From assembly GCF_011762045.1 (NCBI RefSeq), contig NZ_JAASQS010000002.1, positions 372,001 to 436,000 on the forward strand: a stretch of 64,000 nt of DNA. The letters run 5' to 3'. Shown here in pieces: positions 1-11,280 of the stretch (position 1 is its first letter; the number at the start of each line of letters is the position of its first letter). The translations under genes were made by a program, and so were the position numbers. The DNA comes from Rhizomicrobium electricum. Its GTDB lineage: Bacteria > Pseudomonadota > Alphaproteobacteria > Micropepsales > Micropepsaceae. The notes under the pieces were generated by a model. It ran no database searches. It saw nothing but the letters and a program-made list of their open reading frames with translations, and had not been told where the DNA came from.

Positions 1-785
1 CGGCCGTAGGATTTCTCGCCGCCGAGCGCCATCACCGGCATGGTCAGCTTGCCTTTGGCGAGGAAGGCGCGGTTGTCGATGCCGTCCTGCGGGAAGGCTT
101 TGAACTGCTCGAAGGCATCGTGCATCGCGTGCGGGCGCGCATAGATCGCGGCGTAATGAACCCGCGTCGCCTCGTCGATCTTCTTGGGATCGGCGGAAAG
201 CTCGTTCCAGAAGCGATCGAGGTAGATGCGCTCGCGCCCGGCCACCAGACGTTCCTCGTCTGGGCCGTAGAAATTGAAGTGCCAGGTCTTCGGATTGGAA
301 AGCTGCGCCGCCCAGGTACCGACGCCCGGCAGCGGCGCATCGATCACCACCCACTTCGTGATGCGTCCGGGATAGCCCGCCGCCAGAGCATATCCGACCA
401 TGTTGCCGATATCGTGGGTGACGAGTGCGGCGTCTTTGACATGCAGCGCATCCATGATGCCGGCGATATCGGCCGCCTCGTTCTTCTTGGTGTAGCCCGT
501 GGCGGGATGGGCCGACTGCCCCATGCCGCGCAAATCGGGAACGATCACGGTGTGATCGGCGACGAGCTTCGCCGCAATCGGAGCCCACATGTCGCCGGTG
601 TCGCCGAAGCCGTGCAACAGCACCACCGCCGGCCCTTTGCCGCCGACGCGAACGAACAGCTCGGTGCCGTTGGTCTTGATCATTTTCCCAGGAAGGGAGG
701 GCGGAAACGCCGTTACGGTTGCGGCAGCACTGCCGGCAAGCAAAATCGCGATCACGAATACGGAAAGAACCCGGCCCATCGGCAT
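1..785 (-). CDS. alpha/beta hydrolase, epoxide hydrolase/dehalogenase-like (3' end outside window)
   Basis: Reading leftward from an ATG at 785, the protein starts with a hydrophobic signal-like segment (FVIAILLAGSAAA), so it is probably exported. The core is an alpha/beta-hydrolase fold with the oxyanion motif LLHGFGDTGDMW and a nucleophile elbow THDIGNM, in which the nucleophile is Asp (about D125). An Asp nucleophile is typical of epoxide hydrolases and haloalkane or fluoroacetate dehalogenases rather than esterases. About 261 residues are visible; the catalytic His and the C-terminus lie beyond position 1. A second in-frame ATG at 779 is possible. The substrate cannot be told. It diverges from the hicAB cassette. 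Confidence 0.85.
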   Translation of the reverse strand, partial: MPMGRVLSVFVIAILLAGSAAATVTAFPPSLPGKMIKTNGTELFVRVGGKGPAVVLLHGFGDTGDMWAPIAAKLVADHTVIVPDLRGMGQSAHPATGYTKKNEAADIAGIMDALHVKDAALVTHDIGNMVGYALAAGYPGRITKWVVIDAPLPGVGTWAAQLSNPKTWHFNFYGPDEERLVAGRERIYLDRFWNELSADPKKIDEATRVHYAAIYARPHAMHDAFEQFKAFPQDGIDNRAFLAKGKLTMPVMALGGEKSYG

Positions 786-892
786 ATCCCTGTCGAAACC
801 GCCACGATGATGACGGTTTCCGGCCGCCCCCACAATTGTCAGTAGAGTTTACAAATCGCAGCAGACCGCAAACCTACAGCCCGCGCCCTTGC

Positions 893-921
893 TTGACAGA
901 TACACATTTTATGTGTATAGA
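893..921 (+). promoter_or_regulatory. hicAB promoter with overlapping palindromic operator
   Basis: A TTGACA box (893-898) is separated by exactly 17 bp from TATAGA (916-921). The spacer and -10 contain a perfect inverted repeat, TACACAT-TTT-ATGTGTA (901-917). This is the expected position for autorepression by the ribbon-helix-helix antitoxin HicB. Transcription should start near 928, only about 5 nt before the hicA ATG, so the message would be essentially leaderless. Confidence 0.8.
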
Positions 922-932
922 CCAGACCCGAT

Positions 933-1133
933 ATGGTCAAAAGCATCTCCAGCCGGGACATCATCCGCGCGCTTGAGGCGGCGGGCTGGAAAGAGGTGCG
1001 CGTGACCGGCAGCCATCATCATTATCGTCATGCGGAGCGGCCGGGCACGGTCACCGTTCCACATCCGGTAAAGGATATGCCGCCGGGGACCATCAAAAGC
1101 ATCGAGAAACAAAGCGGTATAAAGTTGAGGTGA
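933..1133 (+). CDS. hicA: HicA family type II toxin (mRNA interferase)
   Basis: This 66-residue protein has the double-stranded-RNA-binding-like fold of HicA. The N-terminus carries SSRDIIRALEAAGW, followed by the GSHHHYRH segment holding the catalytic His (about H28), and the C-terminus has VPHPVKDMPPGTIKSIEKQSG. HicA toxins cleave mRNA during translation until neutralised by HicB. There is no visible Shine-Dalgarno and the predicted transcript start is a few bases upstream, which fits a leaderless mRNA. The stop codon lies directly before the hicB start, the usual toxin-antitoxin arrangement. Confidence in the family is high; activity is inferred. Confidence 0.93.
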   Translation: MVKSISSRDIIRALEAAGWKEVRVTGSHHHYRHAERPGTVTVPHPVKDMPPGTIKSIEKQSGIKLR

Positions 1134-1135
1134 GT

Positions 1136-1567
1136 ATGCGGTTCTATACGGCAATCATCGAGAAAGCGAAGGACGGGTTTGGCGTGTTCTTCCCCGACCT
1201 GCCCGGCTGCACCAGTTTCGGCAAAACGGTGGAAGCCGCGGCCACCAACGCCTATTCCGCGGCGCAGGCGCATGTCGCGTTGGCGCGCGAATACGGTGAC
1301 GCCATCGCCGAACCGCGCAGCCCCGATCAAATCCCGGCGGAAAAAGGCGTGAAGGAAAAGGCGCGCGTGCTGATCCCGCTCGAACTCTCCGACGAGCCGG
1401 TGCGCGTCAACATCTCCCTGCCCGGCGCCGCCCTGGAAGCGCTGGATCGCACGGCGAAGGAGCTATCGCTCAGCCGGTCCGGCGCAATTGCGTATTTGGC
1501 GTTGGAGAGGGAAACTCTAAAAGCAAAAATCTCGGACACGAGAAAATGCGGCAGAGGAGTGAGTTAA
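1136..1567 (+). CDS. hicB: HicB family antitoxin with ribbon-helix-helix domain
   Basis: The N-terminal half (about residues 1-50) is the HicB partial RNase H-like fold (FYTAIIEKAKDGFGVFFPDLPG, split here as FYTAII and GVFFPDLPGC), which binds HicA. The C-terminal half (about 90-130, RVNISLPGAALEALD then LSLSRSGAIAYLAL) is a ribbon-helix-helix DNA-binding domain, so the protein can repress its own operon at the palindrome before hicA. ATG 1136 is preferred because GAGG (1127-1130) sits 5 nt upstream; a GTG at 1130 overlapping the hicA stop is the alternative. The tail after residue 130 is unusually basic and overlaps the start region of the next gene. Confidence 0.92.
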   Translation: MRFYTAIIEKAKDGFGVFFPDLPGCTSFGKTVEAAATNAYSAAQAHVALAREYGDAIAEPRSPDQIPAEKGVKEKARVLIPLELSDEPVRVNISLPGAALEALDRTAKELSLSRSGAIAYLALERETLKAKISDTRKCGRGVS

Positions 1568-1572
1568 AAGCC

Positions 1573-2442
1573 ATGCCAGCACAACTTCCGGCTCTTCGCA
1601 TTCAAAAAGCGAGGGCACTTGAACAACTTAAGTCGAGAGTCGAAGAGGGCAAACGGCTTGACGACGAAATTGGAGCGGGGTCTATAGCGAATAATTCAAA
1701 TTTTGAGGAGTACTGCCGAAAGGCAGATGCGTGGCGTGCATACAACGAATTGCTGCTTCGCCGATTATTCACAACAGAAGAATTTGCCCAAGACTATCAA
1801 GCCAGCATTGGCGCTATTCACCTTGCTGAAGATCGCTACATGGACCCTACGTTGGGCACACTCGTTCGACGTCTCCGATCGTCATTGGCCAGTCAATTAT
1901 CTCGCATCAACTCCATAGTCAGCAGAATTGATCTTCTCGACGAAGACCAAGCAATCACTCCAAATTCAGCCGACACCACCAATGTGGAATATGAGAAGAC
2001 GGCCTTTATTGTACATGGTCACGACAAAGCGGTGCTTTTCGAAATGGTGGCATTTCTTGGAAAAGCGGGGGTCCGCCCCATAATTCTTAACGAAGCTCCG
2101 GGAGGAGCTTTAACAATCATCGAGAAGCTCGTACGCCATTCAAATGTTGGTTTTGTTGTCGTGCTTCTGACGCCAGACGATGTTGGAGGAAAAAACATAT
2201 CAGGAGAGAGAAGCCTTGCGCCAAGAGCCCGACAAAACGTTATCGGCGAGTTGTTTTTCTTTGCTGGAAAATTCGGACGAGAACGGATGATTGTCTTCAA
2301 AAAGGGGGAAATCGAATTTCCAACCGATATACTCGGTATCGGTTGGCATGAATTCGATGAGCATGGTGGCTGGAAAACTCACCTCCTAAGAGAACTGGCG
2401 GAAGCAGGCTTTGAAATAGATCAAAAAGCAGTCCTCGGGTAA
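1573..2442 (+). CDS. TIR-like NAD-consuming effector (CAP12/Pycsar-effector TIR family)
   Basis: The N-terminal half (residues 1 to about 130) is helical and charged, with no recognised domain. The C-terminal half has the signature of the CAP12/Pycsar effector TIR family: AFIVHGHD (about 143-150), EAPGGALTIIEK, VGFVVVLLTPDDVG and ARQNVIGELFFFAGK. The Glu of that last motif (E226) corresponds to the family's NADase catalytic Glu. Known relatives act in phage defence by destroying NAD. No cyclase gene is adjacent, so the trigger is unknown. Base composition is visibly more AT-rich than its neighbours, suggesting transfer. ATG 1573 is preferred (GAGGAG 13-18 nt upstream); ATG 1546, inside hicB, is possible. 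Confidence 0.8.
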   Translation: MPAQLPALRIQKARALEQLKSRVEEGKRLDDEIGAGSIANNSNFEEYCRKADAWRAYNELLLRRLFTTEEFAQDYQASIGAIHLAEDRYMDPTLGTLVRRLRSSLASQLSRINSIVSRIDLLDEDQAITPNSADTTNVEYEKTAFIVHGHDKAVLFEMVAFLGKAGVRPIILNEAPGGALTIIEKLVRHSNVGFVVVLLTPDDVGGKNISGERSLAPRARQNVIGELFFFAGKFGRERMIVFKKGEIEFPTDILGIGWHEFDEHGGWKTHLLRELAEAGFEIDQKAVLG

Positions 2443-2444
2443 TC

Positions 2445-4368
<1,924 letters not shown>

Positions 4369-4374
4369 AGTCCC

Positions 4375-4403
4375 AATTCATCTGCGTCGCACGTCCGTGT
4401 CAA
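4375..4403 (-). promoter_or_regulatory. thiC promoter
   Basis: On the minus strand TTGACA (4403-4398) is followed by a 17-bp spacer and TGAATT (4380-4375). The predicted start near 4368 coincides with the 5' edge of the TPP riboswitch. Confidence 0.65.
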
Positions 4404-4475
4404 GCCGCCGCCACAACTCAGGATAGGAATCTGTCATAGTGGCGGTTGATAGTGGGGAACTGGCGGAGCGGAACG

Positions 4476-5255
4476 ATGCTGCGCGTCATGGTAATTGTGA
4501 TCTCGGCGGCGGCCGTCGCGGTGGGAATCTATCTGGTGTCCCTCAGCCTGCCGATGCCGGAATGGACCGACGAAGTGCGCGCCGACGCGGTGAAGTCGTG
4601 GCTCCCGCCGGAGGATCTCCGCGGCGCGACATATGACGCTTACAATAGGAAGTGGACTGCGGCGATGGATGCCGCGCGGACCAATAAGTGGCCGCTCTAC
4701 GATGCCGGCACCAGTTTGATCGCTACTGGTGTCAGTTTGGTCCTAGGCACACTTCTGCTTGGCATCCGCAGGGGAAGCGACCTTGGCTCGCTCCAAACGC
4801 CGAAAAGTCGCTGGTTCATCGTGCTATTATGCACCCTAGCGTGGTTCGGGTTGTGGCTGACACAGTGGGAACTCGTGTTTCAGGACTTCAACAGGTGGCG
4901 ATACCCAACCTGGGCCGACACCATCGCAATCCCCCTTGCGTCTTTCACCATTTACGCTCTGGTTGGCTGGCCGGTACTGGCCCTGGCAGGGTGGTTCGGG
5001 GCGCTGCGGAAGTCTGTACTTCCGATTAATCTATGGGTCTGGCGCACTGATGCACCATTCCGTAGCTATGCCTTCACTGCGTTGGCATGGTTCGCGCTCG
5101 CGCTGGTCCCGCTGCTGTTGCAGGGCGCGTTTACGGGTGGACCGTATTGGGCCGTGCCCGAAGCATTCCTTTGGTTCTATTGCGTCGCGATTACTCGCGC
5201 CGCCGCTCTCTCGTTCCCATTGAGCATGAGAGAATCGGCTGAAACGACTCCATGA
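4476..5255 (+). CDS. multi-pass membrane protein of the MPEWTDE family (copy 1)
   Basis: About 259 residues with an N-terminal membrane helix, then a conserved non-membrane stretch (PMPEWTDEVRADAV, W-PPE, DAYNRKW, KWPLYDAG) and four to five further membrane helices. I do not recognise a named family. It is clearly paralogous to the protein at 5849-6598, which shares the same motifs in the same order. ATG 4476 is chosen because GGAG (4465-4468) is 7 nt upstream. It overlaps the next gene by 4 bp (ATGA), so the two are probably co-translated. Codon use is somewhat less GC-biased than in copy 2. Confidence 0.75.
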   Translation: MLRVMVIVISAAAVAVGIYLVSLSLPMPEWTDEVRADAVKSWLPPEDLRGATYDAYNRKWTAAMDAARTNKWPLYDAGTSLIATGVSLVLGTLLLGIRRGSDLGSLQTPKSRWFIVLLCTLAWFGLWLTQWELVFQDFNRWRYPTWADTIAIPLASFTIYALVGWPVLALAGWFGALRKSVLPINLWVWRTDAPFRSYAFTALAWFALALVPLLLQGAFTGGPYWAVPEAFLWFYCVAITRAAALSFPLSMRESAETTP

Positions 5256-5752
5256 ATCCTCTGTCACAGGCGCGCTGCATGACCGTTCTTTTGCCCGGAA
5301 CCGACGATCTCTATGCCTGGATGCTGGGCGGGCCGGCGCCGGTTCCGCGCCTCACTTTGCCGCCCGGCGGGATCGCACCGGCAGCGGTGCTGGCGATGTT
5401 ACGTGAGGCGATGAAGCCGATACGCGCGGCGCATGGCGGCGGCGACTGGCTGATCCTCGACGGCAATGAAGCGGTCGGGCTCATCAGCTTGAAAGCGCCG
5501 GCCGATAGGGGCGGCACCGTCGAGATCGGCTACGGCATCGCCGCAAGCCGATGGGGCCGCGGCCACGCAACCGGCGCCTTGGCTTTGGCGCTCAAGGAAA
5601 TTGCGCGCGATCCGCAGATTCGAAAGGTGACGGCGGAAACGGCAACCGCCAACCTCGCTTCGCAACGGGTTTTGCAGAAGAACGGCTTCGTGCAAACGGG
5701 CGCGCGGGTCGATTCCGAAGACGGCGACATCATTTGTTGGGAACGACCCTAG
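5252..5752 (+). CDS. GNAT family N-acetyltransferase
   Basis: A 166-residue GCN5-related acetyltransferase of the RimJ/RimL-like group. Visible family features are VEIGYGIAASRWGRGHATGA, which covers beta4 and the acetyl-CoA pyrophosphate loop (R/Q-x-x-G-x-G/A form), then VTAETATANLASQRVLQKNGF, the usual end of the fold. The substrate may be a protein N-terminus, an amino acid or a small molecule and cannot be told. The start codon overlaps the stop of the preceding membrane-protein gene. Confidence 0.88.
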   Translation: MNPLSQARCMTVLLPGTDDLYAWMLGGPAPVPRLTLPPGGIAPAAVLAMLREAMKPIRAAHGGGDWLILDGNEAVGLISLKAPADRGGTVEIGYGIAASRWGRGHATGALALALKEIARDPQIRKVTAETATANLASQRVLQKNGFVQTGARVDSEDGDIICWERP

Positions 5753-5848
5753 CCAAGTGGGTCAACTGTGTCTTTTGCGTTCTATTGCCGTCCCGGAAAC
5801 AGCGCTAAGACACACGTATACCTTGAGTCACCGCCTTAGAGGCGCGCC

Positions 5849-6598
5849 ATGTCGCTCCGCATCGTCTTGTTCCTCGCCGCCCTGGCCATGATTGCCGCCG
5901 GTGCTTCGCTGCTGACCCAGAGCGCGGCCATGCCGGAATGGACCGACGAGGCCAAAGCGCAGGCCGTTCAGATGTGGGACCCGCCGGAAGAGGAAACCGG
6001 CCCCGCGGCCGACGCCTACAACCGGCATTGGGTCAAGGCGATCAAGAAACTGCGCACCGACAAGTGGCCCTATCACGACGCCGGCATGGCGCTGATCATG
6101 TTCGCGGCGTCTTTGGTCGCGGGCGTGCTGATGCTCAAGATCAACACCATGGCCGATGTCGCAGCACTGAAAACGCAGGGACACGCGATCTCGATCTACG
6201 GCGTCGGCATCGCCGGATGGTTCCTTTATTGGGTGAGCGCGATCCTGGCGCTGCTGCAGGGCGTCAACCGCTCCGAATTCCCGCCGTGGTTCTCGAGCCA
6301 GATCACCATGATCGTGATGATCGCCTGCTTTGCGGCGGTCGGCGCGATGATCCTGGGAACGCTGGCCTTCCTGGTGCTGCGCAAGGCGCCGCTGCCGGTG
6401 TCGCTGTGGATCTGGCGCAAGGACATGCCGGGCCACGACTGGTTCTACACGATCGGCGCCGGGCTCGCCCTGCTGATCGGCCTCGAAGTTCTGCGCGAGA
6501 CCTATTGCTACGGCCACTGGCTGGCGATCCCGGCGGTGTTCCTTTGCGTCTACGCCACACTGGCGACGCGCGCCGCCGGAATCGCGAAGTCCGCATAG
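5849..6598 (+). CDS. multi-pass membrane protein of the MPEWTDE family (copy 2)
   Basis: About 249 residues, paralogous to the protein at 4476-5255. It has an N-terminal helix (IVLFLAALAMIAAGASLL), the conserved AMPEWTDEAKAQAV...W-PPE...DAYNRHW...KWPYHDAG stretch and about five further membrane helices. Both proteins also share a PLPVSLWIWR / VLPINLWVWR motif between late helices. Function unknown. The conserved hydrophilic segment after helix 1 is probably the functional part. The flanking intergenic stretches show nothing recognisable. Confidence 0.78.
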   Translation: MSLRIVLFLAALAMIAAGASLLTQSAAMPEWTDEAKAQAVQMWDPPEEETGPAADAYNRHWVKAIKKLRTDKWPYHDAGMALIMFAASLVAGVLMLKINTMADVAALKTQGHAISIYGVGIAGWFLYWVSAILALLQGVNRSEFPPWFSSQITMIVMIACFAAVGAMILGTLAFLVLRKAPLPVSLWIWRKDMPGHDWFYTIGAGLALLIGLEVLRETYCYGHWLAIPAVFLCVYATLATRAAGIAKSA

Positions 6599-6690
6599 GT
6601 GACGGCAGCGCCGTCGGCGACAAGCTTCCCCATCGGCTCCGGATTCTTTTTCAACCACCACACCTAGCGCCCGCCTACGCCGTCCCTACA

Positions 6691-6708
6691 GTTGTATGCG
6701 CATACAAC
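6691..6708. repeat. 18-bp perfect palindrome before the 6725 gene
   Basis: GTTGTATGCGCATACAAC is a perfect palindrome ending 16 nt before the ATG at 6725. It has the size and symmetry of a dimeric regulator's operator and overlaps the position expected for the promoter or transcript start. No regulator gene is adjacent. Confidence 0.5.
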
Positions 6709-6724
6709 AGCGCTTGGGGCGGGC

Positions 6725-8335
6725 ATGCAGGCTTCATGGTCACAACGGTATCCGGCCATCGCCGATCTGCAGCGCACTCTGTCCGCGCGACCGCTCCATT
6801 ACCTTTTTTTGTACGCCATACCGCTCGCGCTCGCGCTTGCGGCGGCAGTCCTTCCTCCCGACGCCAATTTCGATCTCGCCAATTATCATTGGTACAACGG
6901 CTGGGCTTTTCTGACCGGACATATGAGGCCCGGCTTCGCACCCGGCGGAAATGCGAGCTATTACAATCCCCTTCTCGATGCGGCGTTCGCCTGGGCCAAT
7001 ATGCATTTGCCGGAACGGGCTGTCGCGTTCCTGCTGGGACTTGCCCATAGCGCGAGTTTCGCCCTGCTCTATCTGCTGGCGCGTACCCTGGCGTTTCGCG
7101 CCCGGACAATCGCCGACGTTGCCGCAGCTGGCGCTATCGCCCTGGCAGGGATCACGGCCGCCGTATCCATCGCCGAGATCGGCACGACGTTTTACGATGC
7201 ATTCGGCGCTGCCGGTGTGCTGCTGGCGCTGCTCCTGCTTGCCCGGCATACGCTCGACGGCGATACCGGCATCACGCGGGTAATCCTCGCCGGTGCGCTG
7301 CTGGGACTGATGACCGGTTTCAAACTCACCAACGGCGTCTACGCCGCCGGATTCGCGGTTGCCATTCCTTTTCTCAGCCCGAACAGGCCGGCGCGCGCCC
7401 TCGCCTGCACGGCCGCGTTCGCCGCCAGCGCATTTGCCGGGCTGCTGGCGACCGGAGGCCTATGGATGCTGCATTTGTGGCACGCATTCGGCAATCCGAT
7501 CTTCCCGTACTTCAACAATATCTTCCATGCCTCGCATGGCCCGCTCAACGATGCGCGAGACGTGCGTTTCCTGCCGCACGGCTGGCTGGAGACCGTCTTC
7601 TATCCGTTCATCTTCACCGTCCATCCCTTGCGCACCATCGAAGTCGCGATGCGCGATTTTCGCTTTCTGGCGTTCTTCCTGGCCCTTCCGGCGGGCGCAC
7701 TGCTTCTTTTCGCCAACCGCAATCGCGTCCGGTCTCCGCAAGACAGCCGGCACCGCGCGGTCTTTGTGTTTCTTCTGATCGGTCTGACGGTGTCCTATGC
7801 CGGATGGCTCGCCGTGTTTGCGATCCGCCGCTACGGTCTCGTGTTCGAGATGCTGGCGCCGCTGATGATCCTGCTGGTCGGATTGGAGCGGCCGGAACTC
7901 GGCAGGAAGGTCGCCGCGGGCGTGATCGTTGCCGTCGTGCTCACCACCATGCCGGCCACGATGGGCCGGGGCACCTGGACCAACTGGAAAGCCCACCTCG
8001 TCGATGCACAACTGCCGAAAGAGATGACCACCGCCAACAGCGAGGTGGTGATGATCGGTTGGCGCCCCAAGGCCTTCCTGGTTCCGTTTTTTCCGGAGAC
8101 GGCGCGCTTCGTCGACGCGGGGGTGTACAAGATGAGAGCGCCAGGGGCGCACGACCAAATCGCCCGGCAGATATCCGCCTACCACGGGCCGCAGTTCGCT
8201 CTCGTGCACCAGACCGAGGTGCCGGACCTCGCCAGCTTGCGGTCGTTCGGGCTCGCGGCCGGCGACTGCCGTCCCATCCATTCGACGCTGGACATCAAAG
8301 GGCCGGTGCTGCTGTGCCCGGCAAAGCCGATCTAG
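6725..8335 (+). CDS. large multi-pass membrane protein, possibly GT-C-type glycosyltransferase
   Basis: About 536 residues with roughly ten hydrophobic helices, a first periplasmic-type loop holding DANFDLANYHWYNGWAFL, and a soluble C-terminal tail of about 130 residues. An acidic and aromatic first loop followed by many helices is the layout of polyprenol-phosphate-dependent GT-C glycosyltransferases, but I see no decisive motif, so this is an inference. ATG 6725 is used; an upstream in-frame TTG at 6692 would put the start inside the palindrome. It converges with the next gene, overlapping by 4 bp. Confidence 0.7.
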   Translation: MQASWSQRYPAIADLQRTLSARPLHYLFLYAIPLALALAAAVLPPDANFDLANYHWYNGWAFLTGHMRPGFAPGGNASYYNPLLDAAFAWANMHLPERAVAFLLGLAHSASFALLYLLARTLAFRARTIADVAAAGAIALAGITAAVSIAEIGTTFYDAFGAAGVLLALLLLARHTLDGDTGITRVILAGALLGLMTGFKLTNGVYAAGFAVAIPFLSPNRPARALACTAAFAASAFAGLLATGGLWMLHLWHAFGNPIFPYFNNIFHASHGPLNDARDVRFLPHGWLETVFYPFIFTVHPLRTIEVAMRDFRFLAFFLALPAGALLLFANRNRVRSPQDSRHRAVFVFLLIGLTVSYAGWLAVFAIRRYGLVFEMLAPLMILLVGLERPELGRKVAAGVIVAVVLTTMPATMGRGTWTNWKAHLVDAQLPKEMTTANSEVVMIGWRPKAFLVPFFPETARFVDAGVYKMRAPGAHDQIARQISAYHGPQFALVHQTEVPDLASLRSFGLAAGDCRPIHSTLDIKGPVLLCPAKPI

Positions 8336-9066
8336 GCTTTCGCGAACGTCCCGAATTCCGCGATCAGGGCCCTCACGACGGCATTGACCAGCCGTTCGCC
8401 GTCGCCGGAATTGGCCAGCGTGGGATCGGAGCCGATGCGGCCATCGGGGAAGCGGCGCTTGAAATCCTTGGCGTCGAACACCGGGCCGGTCGGCGCGATG
8501 CGGGGCATGAGATCGGCGCGCTTGATCGCCTCGGGATAGGCGTAGCGGGTGATCGAAATCTCCGACGGGGTGGCGTGACTGCCCTCGCCGACCGGAAACA
8601 ACTCGCGGATCATGTCGGAAATGCCGGCCAGTTCCCACCAGTTGCGGCTCATGCAGCGCAACGCGGCGGCGTCGCCGAATGTGGTGTCGTGATAGAGCGC
8701 CGTGATCGCGGCGCTGATCGTGCCGGTGTTGCCGCCGTGGCCGTTCAGCCAATAGATGCGCTCGAAGCCGTGGCGGCGCAGCGAGTTGGCCCAGTCGGTC
8801 ATGCACGCGATCATGGTCGACGGCCGCAGGGTCAGAGTACCCGGAAAACCCATATGGTGTTGGGCCATGCCGACATTGAAAGTGGGGCCGACCAGAAACC
8901 CGGCCTCGTCACCCGCCCGCTTGGCGAGAAATTCGGCGCACAACGCGTCGGTGCCGAGAAGGCCGGTAGGCCCATGCTGCTCGGTCGAGCCGATGGGAAT
9001 CAAAATGGCTTTCGACCGGGTCAGATACGCCTCGACTTCCGGCCACGACGACAAATGAAGCTGCAT
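8332..9066 (-). CDS. creatininase-family amidohydrolase
   Basis: About 244 residues of the creatininase / MftE metal-dependent amidohydrolase family. The ligand motifs are IGSTEQHGPTG and GTDALCAE in the N-terminal third, LNGHGGNTG in the middle, and a late EGSHATPSEIS. The family hydrolyses cyclic or linear amides (creatinine, formamidopyrimidine, peptide tails). No mycofactocin or creatine genes are nearby, so the substrate is unknown. ATG 9066 gives the usual family N-terminus (MQLHLSSWPEVE); ATG 9129 would add 21 residues that look non-conserved. Confidence 0.85.
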   Translation of the reverse strand: MQLHLSSWPEVEAYLTRSKAILIPIGSTEQHGPTGLLGTDALCAEFLAKRAGDEAGFLVGPTFNVGMAQHHMGFPGTLTLRPSTMIACMTDWANSLRRHGFERIYWLNGHGGNTGTISAAITALYHDTTFGDAAALRCMSRNWWELAGISDMIRELFPVGEGSHATPSEISITRYAYPEAIKRADLMPRIAPTGPVFDAKDFKRRFPDGRIGSDPTLANSGDGERLVNAVVRALIAEFGTFAKA

Positions 9067-9239
9067 CAATGCTGTCCCAAGCGAACCCGTTCCTCTTACG
9101 CCATTGGAAACCAACAGAACATTACGCATTAGGGCCTACATGACGTGCCTGACGCCTTCTCATTTACCTTGAAGCCGACGCGGCTCTGCGCCACTATGGA
9201 ATTAGTCAAAAGTAAAGAACGACTCGGGAAACGCACGCC

Positions 9240-11180
<1,941 letters not shown>

Positions 11181-11280
11181 ACGAATCCCCGATGATTGCG
11201 GCATCGCGGCACCGGATGTTCACGATAGTGACACGCGCGTCGCCTAGCGGTATGGCCAACCAATCTGAGGGGGTGTCTTC

